DNA of 64,000 bases from Parendozoicomonas haliclonae (GCF_900174585.1 NZ_FWPT01000010.1:62001-126000); one strand, 5' to 3'; counted from the stretch's first letter, positions 27,352-36,051 are shown. The notes: a model not told the origin generated them from the letters alone. Made by a program: numbers and translations.

Positions 27352-28275
27352 TCAGGTTTTTCTGGCTCTCAAATGCTGCCAAAGCCGTCCGTCGATAACG
27401 GACAGACCCAGGGCAATCATCAGGATTCCCAGCAGGTGTACACCTTCTAGAGTTTCGTCCAGAAACAGAATGCCCAAAATAACTGCTGAAACCGGCACCA
27501 GCAGAGTGACCAGCAAAACATTGGTAGCACCGGCCAGTTCCAGAATCTTGAAATAGAGCACGTAAGCCAAAGCGGTCGATAGAATTGCCAGCCCGGTCAG
27601 AGCGATCCAAAGATCAACGCTGGTTGTCTGCACAGCCTCGGGGCCATCAATCAACAGCGCTACGGGTATCAAGACCACGGCAGAAGCTGTTACCTGCCCG
27701 GCGGCGGTAATCAATGGATTAATACCCAGCGTCTTAAAGCGTCGGCCATAAACGCCGGCAAACGCATAAAAGATGGTGGCGCAGACAACGGCCAGCTGGG
27801 CCAGCAGAGTGCCGCTGTCATCCAGTGCCGGTACGCCAATCATGACGACCACACCAATAAAGCCAATAAACACTCCGAGCAGTTTTAGTGGTGTCGGGCG
27901 CTCGTCGGGTAATAACAGGCCAGCCACAATCACAGCAAAGATCGGAGTGGCAGCATTGAGTATGGCAGCCAGCCCGGAGGCTATCTGGGTTTGTCCCCAG
28001 ACAATCAAAGCGAAGGGGAAAACATTATTCAGTAGCCCCATCCCCAGAAATGCGCCCCAGATCTTAAGACTGAAAGGTGGGCGTAACCCAATGGCGATCA
28101 CAAAAGCCCATAGGGCTACAGCGGCCAGGCTGACTCTTAATGTGACGATGGAAAGCGGTGGCAGCTCCCGAACCGCGACGCCGTTGAAAAAGAACGACCC
28201 ACCCCACAACAGGGAAAGTACAATCAGAAATGCCCAGGCTTTGGCGTTCATGGTTGGCGTGATTGAGGCTGTCAC
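27352..28275 (-). CDS. EamA/DMT-superfamily transporter
   Basis: About 307 residues from GTG 28275, which has GGAG 5 nt upstream; ATG 28251 would give a 299-residue protein beginning MNAKAWAFLIVLSLLWGGSFF, close to the family norm. Ten hydrophobic helices in two EamA halves are visible, the first half with LLWGGSFFFNGVAVRELPP and FALIVWGQTQIASGLAAILNATTP-like sequence, the second with LGILFLDETLEGVHLLGI. These proteins export or import small metabolites; the substrate cannot be assigned. It is divergent from the symporter operon and ahead of crbR, so it may share the acetate-responsive control region. Confidence 0.85.
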   Translation of the reverse strand: MTASITPTMNAKAWAFLIVLSLLWGGSFFFNGVAVRELPPLSIVTLRVSLAAVALWAFVIAIGLRPPFSLKIWGAFLGMGLLNNVFPFALIVWGQTQIASGLAAILNAATPIFAVIVAGLLLPDERPTPLKLLGVFIGFIGVVVMIGVPALDDSGTLLAQLAVVCATIFYAFAGVYGRRFKTLGINPLITAAGQVTASAVVLIPVALLIDGPEAVQTTSVDLWIALTGLAILSTALAYVLYFKILELAGATNVLLVTLLVPVSAVILGILFLDETLEGVHLLGILMIALGLSVIDGRLWQHLRARKT

Positions 28276-28379
28276 GTTGACTCCACTGGTTGTTATTGGT
28301 TTTGGCAGGATAGTGGCAGAGCAGCTTTCAAAATATCCGATTCTTGCGCGCAATACGAACTGCATATCTGTCGGTGGCA

Positions 28380-28403
28380 ATAGCCCATTAGCCTAAAGTC
28401 TAA
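28380..28403. promoter_or_regulatory. Candidate CrbR operator upstream of the symporter operon
   Basis: The core TTAGCCTAAAGTCTAA (28388-28403) has the same outer arms (TTAG...GTCTAA) and the same CATTAG-containing left flank as the acs element. TTGCTA (28423-28428) and CATAAA (28445-28450) with a 16-bp spacer could form the promoter, 19 nt downstream of the element; the acs case has 22 nt. Confidence 0.5.
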
Positions 28404-28488
28404 GAGACGAAAGTCAGGACGGTTGCTACTGTAACTCCCGCAATCATAAAAATAACAACAGATAATAATAAGAAAGGAGATCGCTCCT

Positions 28489-28758
28489 ATGAAAGATGGT
28501 AAAGCGGCGGCGGCCGCTTACTGGAAAGAGAATCTGCGTGTTCTGCTCACGCTTCTCTGTATCTGGTTCGCAGTGTCGTTTGGTTGCGGCATTCTCTTTG
28601 TTGATGAGCTGGATCAATTCTCAATTGGTGGTTTTCCCCTTGGCTTCTGGTTTGCTCAGCAGGGTTCCATCTATACCTTTATTGTCCTGATCTTTGCCTA
28701 TGTCTGGCAGATGAATCGTCTGGACAAGAAATACAATCTTGACGAGAAGGAGATGTAA
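28489..28758 (+). CDS. DUF4212 small subunit of sodium/solute symporter
   Basis: 89 residues with two membrane helices (LLTLLCIWFAVSFGCGILFV and GSIYTFIVLIFAYVWQM). The central segment IGGFPLGFWFAQQGSIY is the hallmark of DUF4212 proteins, which always accompany a particular subgroup of SSS symporters. It is preceded by AAAGGAG, a strong ribosome site. Two nucleotides separate its stop from the large-subunit ATG, indicating translational coupling. It is often confused with DUF485 (YjcH), which plays the same part beside ActP in enterics. Confidence 0.92.
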   Translation: MKDGKAAAAAYWKENLRVLLTLLCIWFAVSFGCGILFVDELDQFSIGGFPLGFWFAQQGSIYTFIVLIFAYVWQMNRLDKKYNLDEKEM

Positions 28759-28760
28759 GC

Positions 28761-30566
28761 ATGGATACTCAAATGCTGACCTACCTCTTTATCGGTCTCT
28801 CCTTCGCGCTTTATATCTACATAGCTATTCGCTCTCGCGCCGGTTCCACCGGCGAATACTATGTAGCCGGTAAGGGTGTTCACCCGATTGCCAATGGTAT
28901 GGCTACCGGTGCTGACTGGATGTCAGCAGCGTCGTTTATCTCCATGGCGGGGATTATCTCGTTTGTCGGCCGGGATGGTGCTGTCTACTTGATGGGATGG
29001 ACCGGTGGCTATGTTCTTCTGGCGATGTGTCTTGCACCTTACCTGCGTAAGTTCGGCAAGTTTACTGTGCCTGACTTTGTTGGTGAGCGGTATTACTCCC
29101 AGCTGGCCCGGGTTGTGGCCGTTATCTGCGTAATCTTTATCTCGTTCACCTATGTAGCGGGTCAGATGCGTGGCGTCGGTATTGTCTTCTCCCGTTATCT
29201 GGAAGTGGATATTAATGTCGGCGTGATGATCGGCATGGCCATCGTGTTCTTCTATGCGGTTCTCGGCGGTATGAAAGGGATTACCTACACTCAGGTGGCC
29301 CAATACTGCGTAATGATCTTTGCCTTTATGGTGCCTGCGATCTTCATTTCCATGATGATTACCGGTAACCCGATCCCTCAGCTGGGCTTCGGCTCCAATG
29401 TGGCGGGTGAAGAGGTTTCGGTGTTGCAGAAACTCAATGGGCTCTCAGAAGAACTCGGGTTTAACACCTATACCGATGGCTCCAAGTCGACCATCGACGT
29501 GTTCTTTATCACTATGGCGCTGATGGTGGGTACTGCTGGTCTGCCACACGTTATCGTGCGTTTCTTTACCACCCCGACGGTGCGTGATGCCCGGAAATCG
29601 GCCGGTTACGCGCTGCTCTTTATTGCCATCCTCTACACCACTGCGCCAGCGGTTGCGGCATTCGCCCGTATTAACCTACTGAACACGGTGAGTGAAGCCT
29701 CCTATGAAGAGCTGCCAGAGTGGTTCTCCAACTGGGAAAATTCTGGCCTGATCGCCTGGATGGACAAGAACGAAGACGGCAAGATCCAATACACTGCTGG
29801 TGCGGCTATGGCAGGCAAGCCTAGCTTTACCGATGAGCGTGGTGAGAGTGGTGAACGTCTGGTGTCCAATACCGCAACGGATAACGGCAATGAACTCTAT
29901 GTTGACCGTGACATTATGGTTCTGGCGAATCCAGAGATTGCTCAGCTGCCAGGATGGGTTGTCGCCTTGATCGCCGCGGGTGGTCTGGCTGCGGCATTGT
30001 CGACTGCTGCGGGCTTGTTGCTGGTAATCTCGACCTCGGTCTCCCATGACCTGCTCAAGCGTAACCTGATGCCAAATATCTCCGATAAGCAGGAACTGCT
30101 GGCGGCCCGTGCAGCAGCGGGTGTGGCGATTGTGATTGCCGGTCTGTTTGGTATCTACCCACCGGCCTTTGTGGCTCAGGTGGTGGCATTTGCCTTCGGT
30201 CTGGCGGCGGCCTCGTTCTTCCCGGCCATTCTGATGGGTATCTTCTACAAGCGCATGAACAAGGAAGGCGCGGTGACCGGCATGATTGTTGGTCTGGTAT
30301 TTACCTTCAGCTACATCGTGTACTTCAAGTTCATTAATCCAGGTGCCAACACGGCAGATAACTGGTTCTTCGGTGTATCACCGGAAGGTATCGGTACCCT
30401 AGGTATGCTGCTGAACTTTGCGGTGTCGTTTGTTGTATGCCAGCTGACTGCGCCTCCTCCGCAGGAGATTCAGGATCTGGTGGAAGATATTCGTGTGCCT
30501 AGCAGTGCTGGTGCCGCTGGAGCCAGTGTTGAAGTCGCGGGTGGCCAAACCGCCAACGCCTCCTGA
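28761..30566 (+). CDS. Sodium/solute symporter large subunit, acetate-type (ActP-like, VC2705 group)
   Basis: 601 residues with about 13 membrane helices. Conserved SSS patches include YYVAGKGVHPIANGMATGADWMS-type sequence at residues 33-55, SFISMAGIISFVGRDG, TVPDFVGERYYS and LAAALSTAAGLLLVISTSVSHD with the sodium-site serines. Between helices there is a soluble insertion (about residues 310-390) containing DKNEDGKIQY, an EF-hand-like calcium loop. The group with a DUF4212 partner and a CrbS/CrbR neighbourhood carries acetate or related short acids; the exact substrate is inferred. A strong terminator lies 30 nt downstream, so the following DUF294 and exonuclease genes would be read at a lower level unless they have their own promoter. 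Confidence 0.9.
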   Translation: MDTQMLTYLFIGLSFALYIYIAIRSRAGSTGEYYVAGKGVHPIANGMATGADWMSAASFISMAGIISFVGRDGAVYLMGWTGGYVLLAMCLAPYLRKFGKFTVPDFVGERYYSQLARVVAVICVIFISFTYVAGQMRGVGIVFSRYLEVDINVGVMIGMAIVFFYAVLGGMKGITYTQVAQYCVMIFAFMVPAIFISMMITGNPIPQLGFGSNVAGEEVSVLQKLNGLSEELGFNTYTDGSKSTIDVFFITMALMVGTAGLPHVIVRFFTTPTVRDARKSAGYALLFIAILYTTAPAVAAFARINLLNTVSEASYEELPEWFSNWENSGLIAWMDKNEDGKIQYTAGAAMAGKPSFTDERGESGERLVSNTATDNGNELYVDRDIMVLANPEIAQLPGWVVALIAAGGLAAALSTAAGLLLVISTSVSHDLLKRNLMPNISDKQELLAARAAAGVAIVIAGLFGIYPPAFVAQVVAFAFGLAAASFFPAILMGIFYKRMNKEGAVTGMIVGLVFTFSYIVYFKFINPGANTADNWFFGVSPEGIGTLGMLLNFAVSFVVCQLTAPPPQEIQDLVEDIRVPSSAGAAGASVEVAGGQTANAS

Positions 30567-30595
30567 TAGGCATCTCACAGATGTGGAATGACTAG

Positions 30596-30620
30596 AAAGG
30601 GCTCTTCGGAGCCCTTTTTT
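30596..30620 (+). terminator. Intrinsic terminator after the symporter gene
   Basis: AAAGGGCTC / GAGCCCTTT, 9 bp perfect, TTCG tetraloop, followed by a run of T. It separates the symporter from the DUF294 gene, which begins 26 nt later. Confidence 0.93.
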
Positions 30621-30645
30621 ACGGTTTGTTTGTGCAAACGCATGG

Positions 30646-32496
30646 ATGATGGTGATGATAGCAACAGAAACCCGAAGCACGGATTATGAAGCCAGGTTTC
30701 ATCAGCCGCCCTTTGATCGACTGACTGAAGACCAGCGTCGCCAGCTGATCCGTCGCACCAGCCTGTGCTGGTACCGTCCCGGTGAAAAGCTGATTCAGGC
30801 CGGCAGTGAGCCATTGTCGTTGATGGTGGTTCAGCGTGGAGTGATCGAGGAGCGGGATGCGGCTAATCATCAAGCCATCTATGCCCACTATGCCGAGGAT
30901 GATCTGTTTGATGTGCGTGGGGTTTTGGAACAGCAGGCCAGGCACGAATATATCTGTTTGGAAGAGGCGCTGATTCAGGAGATTCCCGCAGAGCTGTTTC
31001 GTGTTTTCTGCCAGGACAATCCACAGTTTGAGCAGGGGCTAAAAGCCGGTCTTGGGGAGAAGTACGACAATCTCGGAGTGGGAGACGGTTCGCTGCGTCC
31101 TGCCATGGCGGAATTTATGTTGGGTGTCATTGGTCCAGAGCATTGTGATCCTGTCCATATCATTCCCGCCCATACCGGCCTGACGGATGCGGCACGAATG
31201 CTGGAAAACCAAAACCTTGATGCTTTGCTGGTTGAGGGGTTGGATGATGGCGATATATCCGGCCTTGGGATGGTGACCCGCACTGATTTGCTGCGGGCTG
31301 TCGCGCTGGAGCAAATGCCGCTGAATACTGGCGTTGGGCTTATTGCGGTCAAGCCCTTGATTCATATGAATCAGGGGGATTATCTGTTTGATGCCCTGTT
31401 AACAATGACAGAGCGCCATATCGAACGGGTGGTGATTTATAAACCATCATCAGGTGAATTGGTGGGCTTGTTGAGCCTGAACCGTATTCTGTCACTGGCT
31501 TCCAGTCACTCACACTTGCTGGCGATGCGTATTGCCCGGGCAGAGACTCTACCGGAGTTGATTGCACTTTCACCGGATATCGAAAAGCAGGCACGCTCTC
31601 TGTTTGAAAATGGCGTGCGTACCGGCTTTGTGATGAAGCTGGTTTCGACATTGAATGACAAACTGTTGCGCCGACTGTTCGAGCTGCACTTTCCAAAAGA
31701 GTGGCACGCCCAGCTCTGTCTGCTGGCCCTGGGTAGTGAAGGCCGTGGTGAGCAGGTTATTAAAACAGATCAGGACAACGCTCTGATTGTGAAAGACGGC
31801 AGTTCACTACCTCCGCAAAGTCTGCTGGATAGTTTTACCCAGTTGTTGATCCAGTGTGGCTGGCCTCGCTGTGAGGGTGAGGTGATGGTGTGTAATCCAC
31901 ACTGGGTTCAGTCGCAGTCAGGCTGGCACGGTCGTATTCAACGCTGGATGGATCAATCAACCCCGCAGGCGATGATGGAAATGGCGATGATGGTCGATGC
32001 GCGGTGCGTGGCGGGCAATGCAGAGTTGCTGGATGATTTTCATCGTGTACTTGATGAGAGTCTTGGACGTCGTGAAGCGTTTTTATCCACGTTTGTCGCC
32101 CCGGCGCTGGGCTTCGATACCCGCTTAACCTTCTTTGGTCGTATCAAGGCCGGCAAGGATCATCGCATGGATATCAAGAAAGCCGGAATCTTCCCGGTGG
32201 TTCATGGTGTGCGGACGTTGGCTTTAGAGCATCGGCTACGGGAGTTATCTACCGTAGAGCGGCTCTCTGCTTTGAAAGCGAAGGGCAAGATTGATGCAGA
32301 ACTGGCTTCCAAGCTTGAAGAGGCCTTTCTGGTATTGAATCGGTTGCGTCTGGAGCAGCAGGTCTCGGGTGTCTGCGATGGCAATGCTTTGGATCTTGAC
32401 GCTCTGGACTACCGCCGCCGGGATATGCTGCGCCATTGCCTGCATACGGTGAAAAAGTTTCATCAGTTTCTGCAGCGTCATTTTCATGTGGGTTAG
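30646..32496 (+). CDS. cNMP-binding / CBS / DUF294 nucleotidyltransferase-like protein
   Basis: 616 residues. Order: cyclic-nucleotide-binding-like domain (about 20-130, CWYRPGEKLIQAGSEPLSLMVVQRG), two CBS domains (about 155-280), the DUF294 nucleotidyltransferase-like core with LALGSEGRGEQVIKTDQDN (about 365-385), where GSxxR and DxD are the metal and phosphate motifs, and the DUF294 C-terminal helical domain. Proteins of this build are usual partners of the DUF4212-type symporter genes and the DnaQ-like gene downstream. Their reaction is unproven; similarity to GlnD-type uridylyltransferases suggests protein nucleotidylation. It may sense nucleotides and act on the transport system. Stop to next ATG is 6 nt. 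Confidence 0.88.
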   Translation: MMVMIATETRSTDYEARFHQPPFDRLTEDQRRQLIRRTSLCWYRPGEKLIQAGSEPLSLMVVQRGVIEERDAANHQAIYAHYAEDDLFDVRGVLEQQARHEYICLEEALIQEIPAELFRVFCQDNPQFEQGLKAGLGEKYDNLGVGDGSLRPAMAEFMLGVIGPEHCDPVHIIPAHTGLTDAARMLENQNLDALLVEGLDDGDISGLGMVTRTDLLRAVALEQMPLNTGVGLIAVKPLIHMNQGDYLFDALLTMTERHIERVVIYKPSSGELVGLLSLNRILSLASSHSHLLAMRIARAETLPELIALSPDIEKQARSLFENGVRTGFVMKLVSTLNDKLLRRLFELHFPKEWHAQLCLLALGSEGRGEQVIKTDQDNALIVKDGSSLPPQSLLDSFTQLLIQCGWPRCEGEVMVCNPHWVQSQSGWHGRIQRWMDQSTPQAMMEMAMMVDARCVAGNAELLDDFHRVLDESLGRREAFLSTFVAPALGFDTRLTFFGRIKAGKDHRMDIKKAGIFPVVHGVRTLALEHRLRELSTVERLSALKAKGKIDAELASKLEEAFLVLNRLRLEQQVSGVCDGNALDLDALDYRRRDMLRHCLHTVKKFHQFLQRHFHVG

Positions 32497-32502
32497 ACGT
32501 CA

Positions 32503-33114
32503 ATGATTGGAGAGCAGTGGCTGGACGGCCTGAAGTACCGTTGGCTGGAACGCAGAAAGGGGGAGCAATTCGGCCGTTACTTTCCTCCTGCGCCTGCTGG
32601 GGAATATATAAGTCTGGATCTGGAAACCAGCAGTCTGGATACAAAGACGGCAGAAATTTTGGAGATTGCTGCGGTTCCTGTGCGCGGCAATAAAGTCTAT
32701 CCCGGCGAAGCTTTGATCCTGAAAGTAAAACCCACAGGGCAGCTACACCCGGACTCTGTCCCTGTGCATCAGATTCGTGAGAAGGATCTTGAGCAGGGAG
32801 TGGCTCCACTGGAAGCGATTATCGAGCTGCTGACGTTTGTAGGGCGCAGACCGATTATTGGCTACAACATCCGTTTCGATCAGCTGATCCTCAGCCGCTA
32901 CTGTCAGCAGTATCTGGGGTTTCCTCTGCCTAATCGGGTGCTGGAATTATCCCAGCGCTATTATCGTCGTAAGTTGAATACTCAGCCGGACAAGGTGGGT
33001 GATCTGCGCTTTGATACACTCTGTCGAGACTTGGATATTCCCATTCTAGAGCGGCATACGGCCCGTGGTGATGCCATTACCACAGCGCTTGCCTGGATCA
33101 AGCTTGAGCACTGA
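32503..33114 (+). CDS. DnaQ-like 3'-5' exonuclease
   Basis: 203 residues. A DEDDh exonuclease fold: YISLDLETSSLD supplies the first Asp and Glu, IIGYNIRFDQLILSRY the second Asp region, and ERHTARGDAITTALAW the His and final Asp. All catalytic residues are present. It is shorter than the polymerase III epsilon subunit and lacks the C-terminal polymerase-binding tail. Such stand-alone genes follow DUF294 proteins in many gammaproteobacterial acetate loci. Its nucleic-acid substrate is unknown. It is 6 nt after the DUF294 stop and surely cotranscribed. Confidence 0.9.
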   Translation: MIGEQWLDGLKYRWLERRKGEQFGRYFPPAPAGEYISLDLETSSLDTKTAEILEIAAVPVRGNKVYPGEALILKVKPTGQLHPDSVPVHQIREKDLEQGVAPLEAIIELLTFVGRRPIIGYNIRFDQLILSRYCQQYLGFPLPNRVLELSQRYYRRKLNTQPDKVGDLRFDTLCRDLDIPILERHTARGDAITTALAWIKLEH

Positions 33115-33146
33115 TCAATGTTGAGCATAAGGTAAAGTCCCTCGTC

Positions 33147-33175
33147 AAAAAGCCTGCGTTGTGTTAAACGTAGGC
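33147..33175 (-). terminator. Intrinsic terminator-like hairpin facing left
   Basis: GCCTGCGTT / AACGTAGGC (9 bp, one G-T) with a 6-nt loop, bordered by AAAAA on its left, which is a T-run only for leftward transcripts. No leftward gene ends here, so it would block antisense transcription entering from the kinase gene side. Confidence 0.5.
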
Positions 33176-33205
33176 GCAATAATATTAATAACTTACAGGG
33201 TTGTT

Positions 33206-35125
33206 ATGGGGCGTACTCCCCTGAAATTGCTGATTGGGATAATGTTTATCCTGCTGTTTGTGCCTTTGGCCAAGGCTGATGTTCTGCCTGTTTTACCCGG
33301 AAATCCTATTCCTCTCGATAAAAAACTGGCGTTTTATACTGACCCGACCGGTCGTATAACTCTGCAGGATATTCTGGCGAAAGATCCCGGCTTTGAAGAG
33401 AGTCATCGCTTTCTTGCGCAGGGGTTTACCCGGGACAGTCTGTGGCTGCGCATCCCTCTTGCCCGTGATGAAAGTGTGCCGGATGATTGGGTGATCAGTG
33501 TGACACCCAGCTATCTGGAGCATTTCCATGTCTGGATTGTTCAGGATGGCCGGATTGTATCCGGCGAACCCATTGGGCGATTTGATAAAGATCTTAGCCG
33601 CCAATCCCATGAGCCACTTTTGCAGACCACGCTGACTCTTCCTGAGGGACGGTTCTGGCTCTATATGCGCATCCAGACCGGAACAACGCTGGCGGCTATG
33701 CCTGTGCTCTATCCGCCAGAAGCTTTTGCGCAAATCAGTCAGGCTAATGTTCTGAAGATGGGGATTGTTGGCGGTATTCTGCTGCTGTTGTTTATCGTTA
33801 ATTTTGGCTTCTGGCTGAGTACGCAAATTAATTTGTATGGTTACTTTGCCGGTTATGTTGGGTTTGGGTTGATTTCGCTGCTTGATGGTTCCGGCATGTT
33901 AAGCCGATTTTTGCTGGTGGACAGTTACCCGGAAACCGTGAGGGTTTTGAGTGTAGGGGTTGGGTTCAGCTGGCTGTTTGGTTTTCTGTTCTTTATGAAC
34001 CTGCTGCTGGACAGGGAAAAAGATCGCTGGATTTATCCGTTTTACTATCTGCTGTTTACTCTGGCGCTAATGGCTGCGTTCTGTGGGCTCATGGGCGGTA
34101 TGGCCTACAGCTATATTGCAGAGTGGATTCCCCCGGTTGGTATTGTCGTTTGTCTGCTGACATTGATTCCTTCCTGGCGCAAGCTCCGTTATGGCCGCAG
34201 TGGTGGGGAGCGTTTTCAGGGTGGTTCCTTTTTTCCCATGGCCTTCTTTTTAGGGATCAATCAGCTCTATGTCGGAGGGTGGCTGGAGCCCAGTCCGCTA
34301 ACAGTGTTTGGGCAAACCCAGGGTGGTTTGCTCCAGATTGTTCTGATCCAGATTGCGCTGTTATTTCGTATGCGTGATCTTCTGGATGAACGCAATAACG
34401 CTGTTGCGGAAGCCCGGCGGGTTTCCGAAGAGGTCGCCAGGGAAAGGAAGATCAGGGAAGAGCAGAGTCGTTTTCTCAGTATGATCACCCATGAGATAAG
34501 AACGCCACTGGCTGTGATTGATATGGCTATTCAGTCGCTCAAGGTTTATGAGCGGGAGCCTGAGGTATTCCGTTCCCAGCGTTATAGCCGTATTCAAAGC
34601 TCTGTGCAGCGCATGGCTACGCTGTTAGAACTTGGGCTTAAGAAAGATGGTTTCAGCTCAGAGATCTGGCAGCCTGATGATGTCGTGTATCTGGATGAAA
34701 TCAGCGACACGGTCGTCAGTGAAATGCCGGCTGATGAGCAGGTACGTATTCAATCGAATCTGCCAGATGACCTTCTACCGATCGTGGGGAATACCGCAGC
34801 ATTGAAAATGGTCTTTTTTAATTTGCTGGAAAATGCCCTGAAATACTCAAGTCATGATGATCCGGTATTGATTACCGTCGGTCGCGAGCAGGGTGAGGTC
34901 TTCTGGCAGGTAGAGGATCGCGGACCTGGTGTACCGCAAAGTCAAAGAAAACAAATATTCGAGAAGTTCTATCGCGCGTCTGAAGTCACCGGAAAGCCGG
35001 GTCTGGGATTGGGATTATATATCGCCAGACAGATTATTGAGCGGCATGGTGGTCGGGTGGAGCTGATGGCGTCCCGCTGGGGTGGAGCCTGCTTTCGGTG
35101 CGCGTTTAAAGCAGGGGAGGGGTAA
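33206..35125 (+). CDS. 7TMR-DISM sensor histidine kinase
   Basis: 639 residues from ATG 33206 with CAGGG 6 nt upstream; earlier in-frame starts lack a ribosome site. A signal sequence (LLIGIMFILLFVPLAKA) leads to a periplasmic 7TMR-DISMED2-type domain (about 25-165, SLWLRIPLARDESVPDDWVI), then seven membrane helices (about 175-370), a coiled coil, HisKA with the His in FLSMITHEIRTPLAVID, and HATPase (FFNLLENALKYSSHDD, DRGPGVPQSQR, PGLGLGLYIARQII). DISMED2 domains often bind carbohydrates or related ligands; the ligand is unknown. Its stop overlaps the ATG of the response regulator by one base. The pair stands directly ahead of the adhesin secretion operon, which it may control. Confidence 0.92.
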   Translation: MGRTPLKLLIGIMFILLFVPLAKADVLPVLPGNPIPLDKKLAFYTDPTGRITLQDILAKDPGFEESHRFLAQGFTRDSLWLRIPLARDESVPDDWVISVTPSYLEHFHVWIVQDGRIVSGEPIGRFDKDLSRQSHEPLLQTTLTLPEGRFWLYMRIQTGTTLAAMPVLYPPEAFAQISQANVLKMGIVGGILLLLFIVNFGFWLSTQINLYGYFAGYVGFGLISLLDGSGMLSRFLLVDSYPETVRVLSVGVGFSWLFGFLFFMNLLLDREKDRWIYPFYYLLFTLALMAAFCGLMGGMAYSYIAEWIPPVGIVVCLLTLIPSWRKLRYGRSGGERFQGGSFFPMAFFLGINQLYVGGWLEPSPLTVFGQTQGGLLQIVLIQIALLFRMRDLLDERNNAVAEARRVSEEVARERKIREEQSRFLSMITHEIRTPLAVIDMAIQSLKVYEREPEVFRSQRYSRIQSSVQRMATLLELGLKKDGFSSEIWQPDDVVYLDEISDTVVSEMPADEQVRIQSNLPDDLLPIVGNTAALKMVFFNLLENALKYSSHDDPVLITVGREQGEVFWQVEDRGPGVPQSQRKQIFEKFYRASEVTGKPGLGLGLYIARQIIERHGGRVELMASRWGGACFRCAFKAGEG

Positions 35126-35826
35126 TGCATATTGCGATTGTTGAAGATAACCCAGATTTGAGAACTGAGCTGGAATATCTGCTCACACATTCCGGTTATA
35201 CGGTCACTGCTGTTTCAACGGCCGCTGACTTCTATCGGTGCCTTAATGCTGCTGATGGTGGTATTGATGTGGTATTGCTGGATCTTGGACTCCCGGATGA
35301 AGATGGCTTATCGGTGGCCAGAAAAATTAAAGGCATTCCCGGGATGGTAGTGATTATGCTTACTGCCCGCGGTCATTTGAAAGATCGGGTGGATGGATTG
35401 GAGAGTGGTGCTGATGCCTATCTGACCAAGCCTGTAAATGTGATGGAGCTGATTGCGGTGATTGAAAGTGTCACCCGCCGTGTTCGGGTTGAGCGTGGAG
35501 TCAACCAGCCGGCCGGAGTCGCGGATCAGTTCTCTATCGACAGCTCTGGACGTAGACTGTTTTTACCCGATGGTAATACGGTATCACTGACTCGTTCCGA
35601 AGGTGTGGTAATTAAGGTTCTGTCTGGGTACGGCATGGAAACGGTCAGCCGCAGAAGCATCTCAGAGGCGCTGGGGCAGGATTATATGCATTATGATGAG
35701 CGCAGGCTTGAAGCTATTATCAGCCGGCTGCGGAAAAAGTTGCGTGAGAGTTACCCTGAGATGGAGGTGATCAAGGCTGCAAGGGGAATTGGCTATCAGC
35801 TTCTGGTGCCTGTGGAGCAGGTTTGA
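35125..35826 (+). CDS. OmpR-type response regulator
   Basis: 233 residues. The receiver has IAIVEDNPDLR (acidic pair), VVLLDLGLPDEDGLS (phospho-acceptor Asp), IMLTARGHLKDR and DAYLTKPVNVMEL. The C-terminal half is a winged helix of the OmpR/PhoB kind, with VSRRSISEALGQDYMHYDERRLEAII-like recognition region and the wing AARGIGYQLLVPV. It is translationally coupled to the kinase (TAATG overlap). The target is unknown; the inverted repeat at 35944-35984 in the next intergenic region is a plausible binding site. Confidence 0.92.
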   Translation: MHIAIVEDNPDLRTELEYLLTHSGYTVTAVSTAADFYRCLNAADGGIDVVLLDLGLPDEDGLSVARKIKGIPGMVVIMLTARGHLKDRVDGLESGADAYLTKPVNVMELIAVIESVTRRVRVERGVNQPAGVADQFSIDSSGRRLFLPDGNTVSLTRSEGVVIKVLSGYGMETVSRRSISEALGQDYMHYDERRLEAIISRLRKKLRESYPEMEVIKAARGIGYQLLVPVEQV

Positions 35827-35943
35827 TCACAAAAAGCATCTTTATGTAGTTATGCATTAATATCGATCTATACGACACAACAAAAACACTAGACGTCAGT
35901 ATTCGTCAGTTTTTCCCATTGAGCTGCTGTTATTTTAATATAG

Positions 35944-35984
35944 ACGACACGCATCTAAATCTTACATTGCACGATGTGTGTCGT
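35944..35984. promoter_or_regulatory. 12-bp inverted repeat upstream of the type I secretion operon
   Basis: ACGACACGCATC pairs with GATGTGTGTCGT (one G-T) around 17 nt. The half-element ACGACAC also occurs at 35872-35878. Position 70-110 nt ahead of the ATPase start suits an operator or a leader hairpin. No T-run follows. Confidence 0.5.
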
Positions 35985-36051
35985 GAATAACTAAAAATGA
36001 CAACAGGGTCACATCTTCAAAAGTCAGTGGTGTGATTGTTGGGGAGCTGTA

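Noticed and set aside
28411-28430. Sigma-54 promoter for the symporter operon
   Set aside because: GGAC...TTGC is present, but the GG to GC distance is 8 rather than 10 bp.
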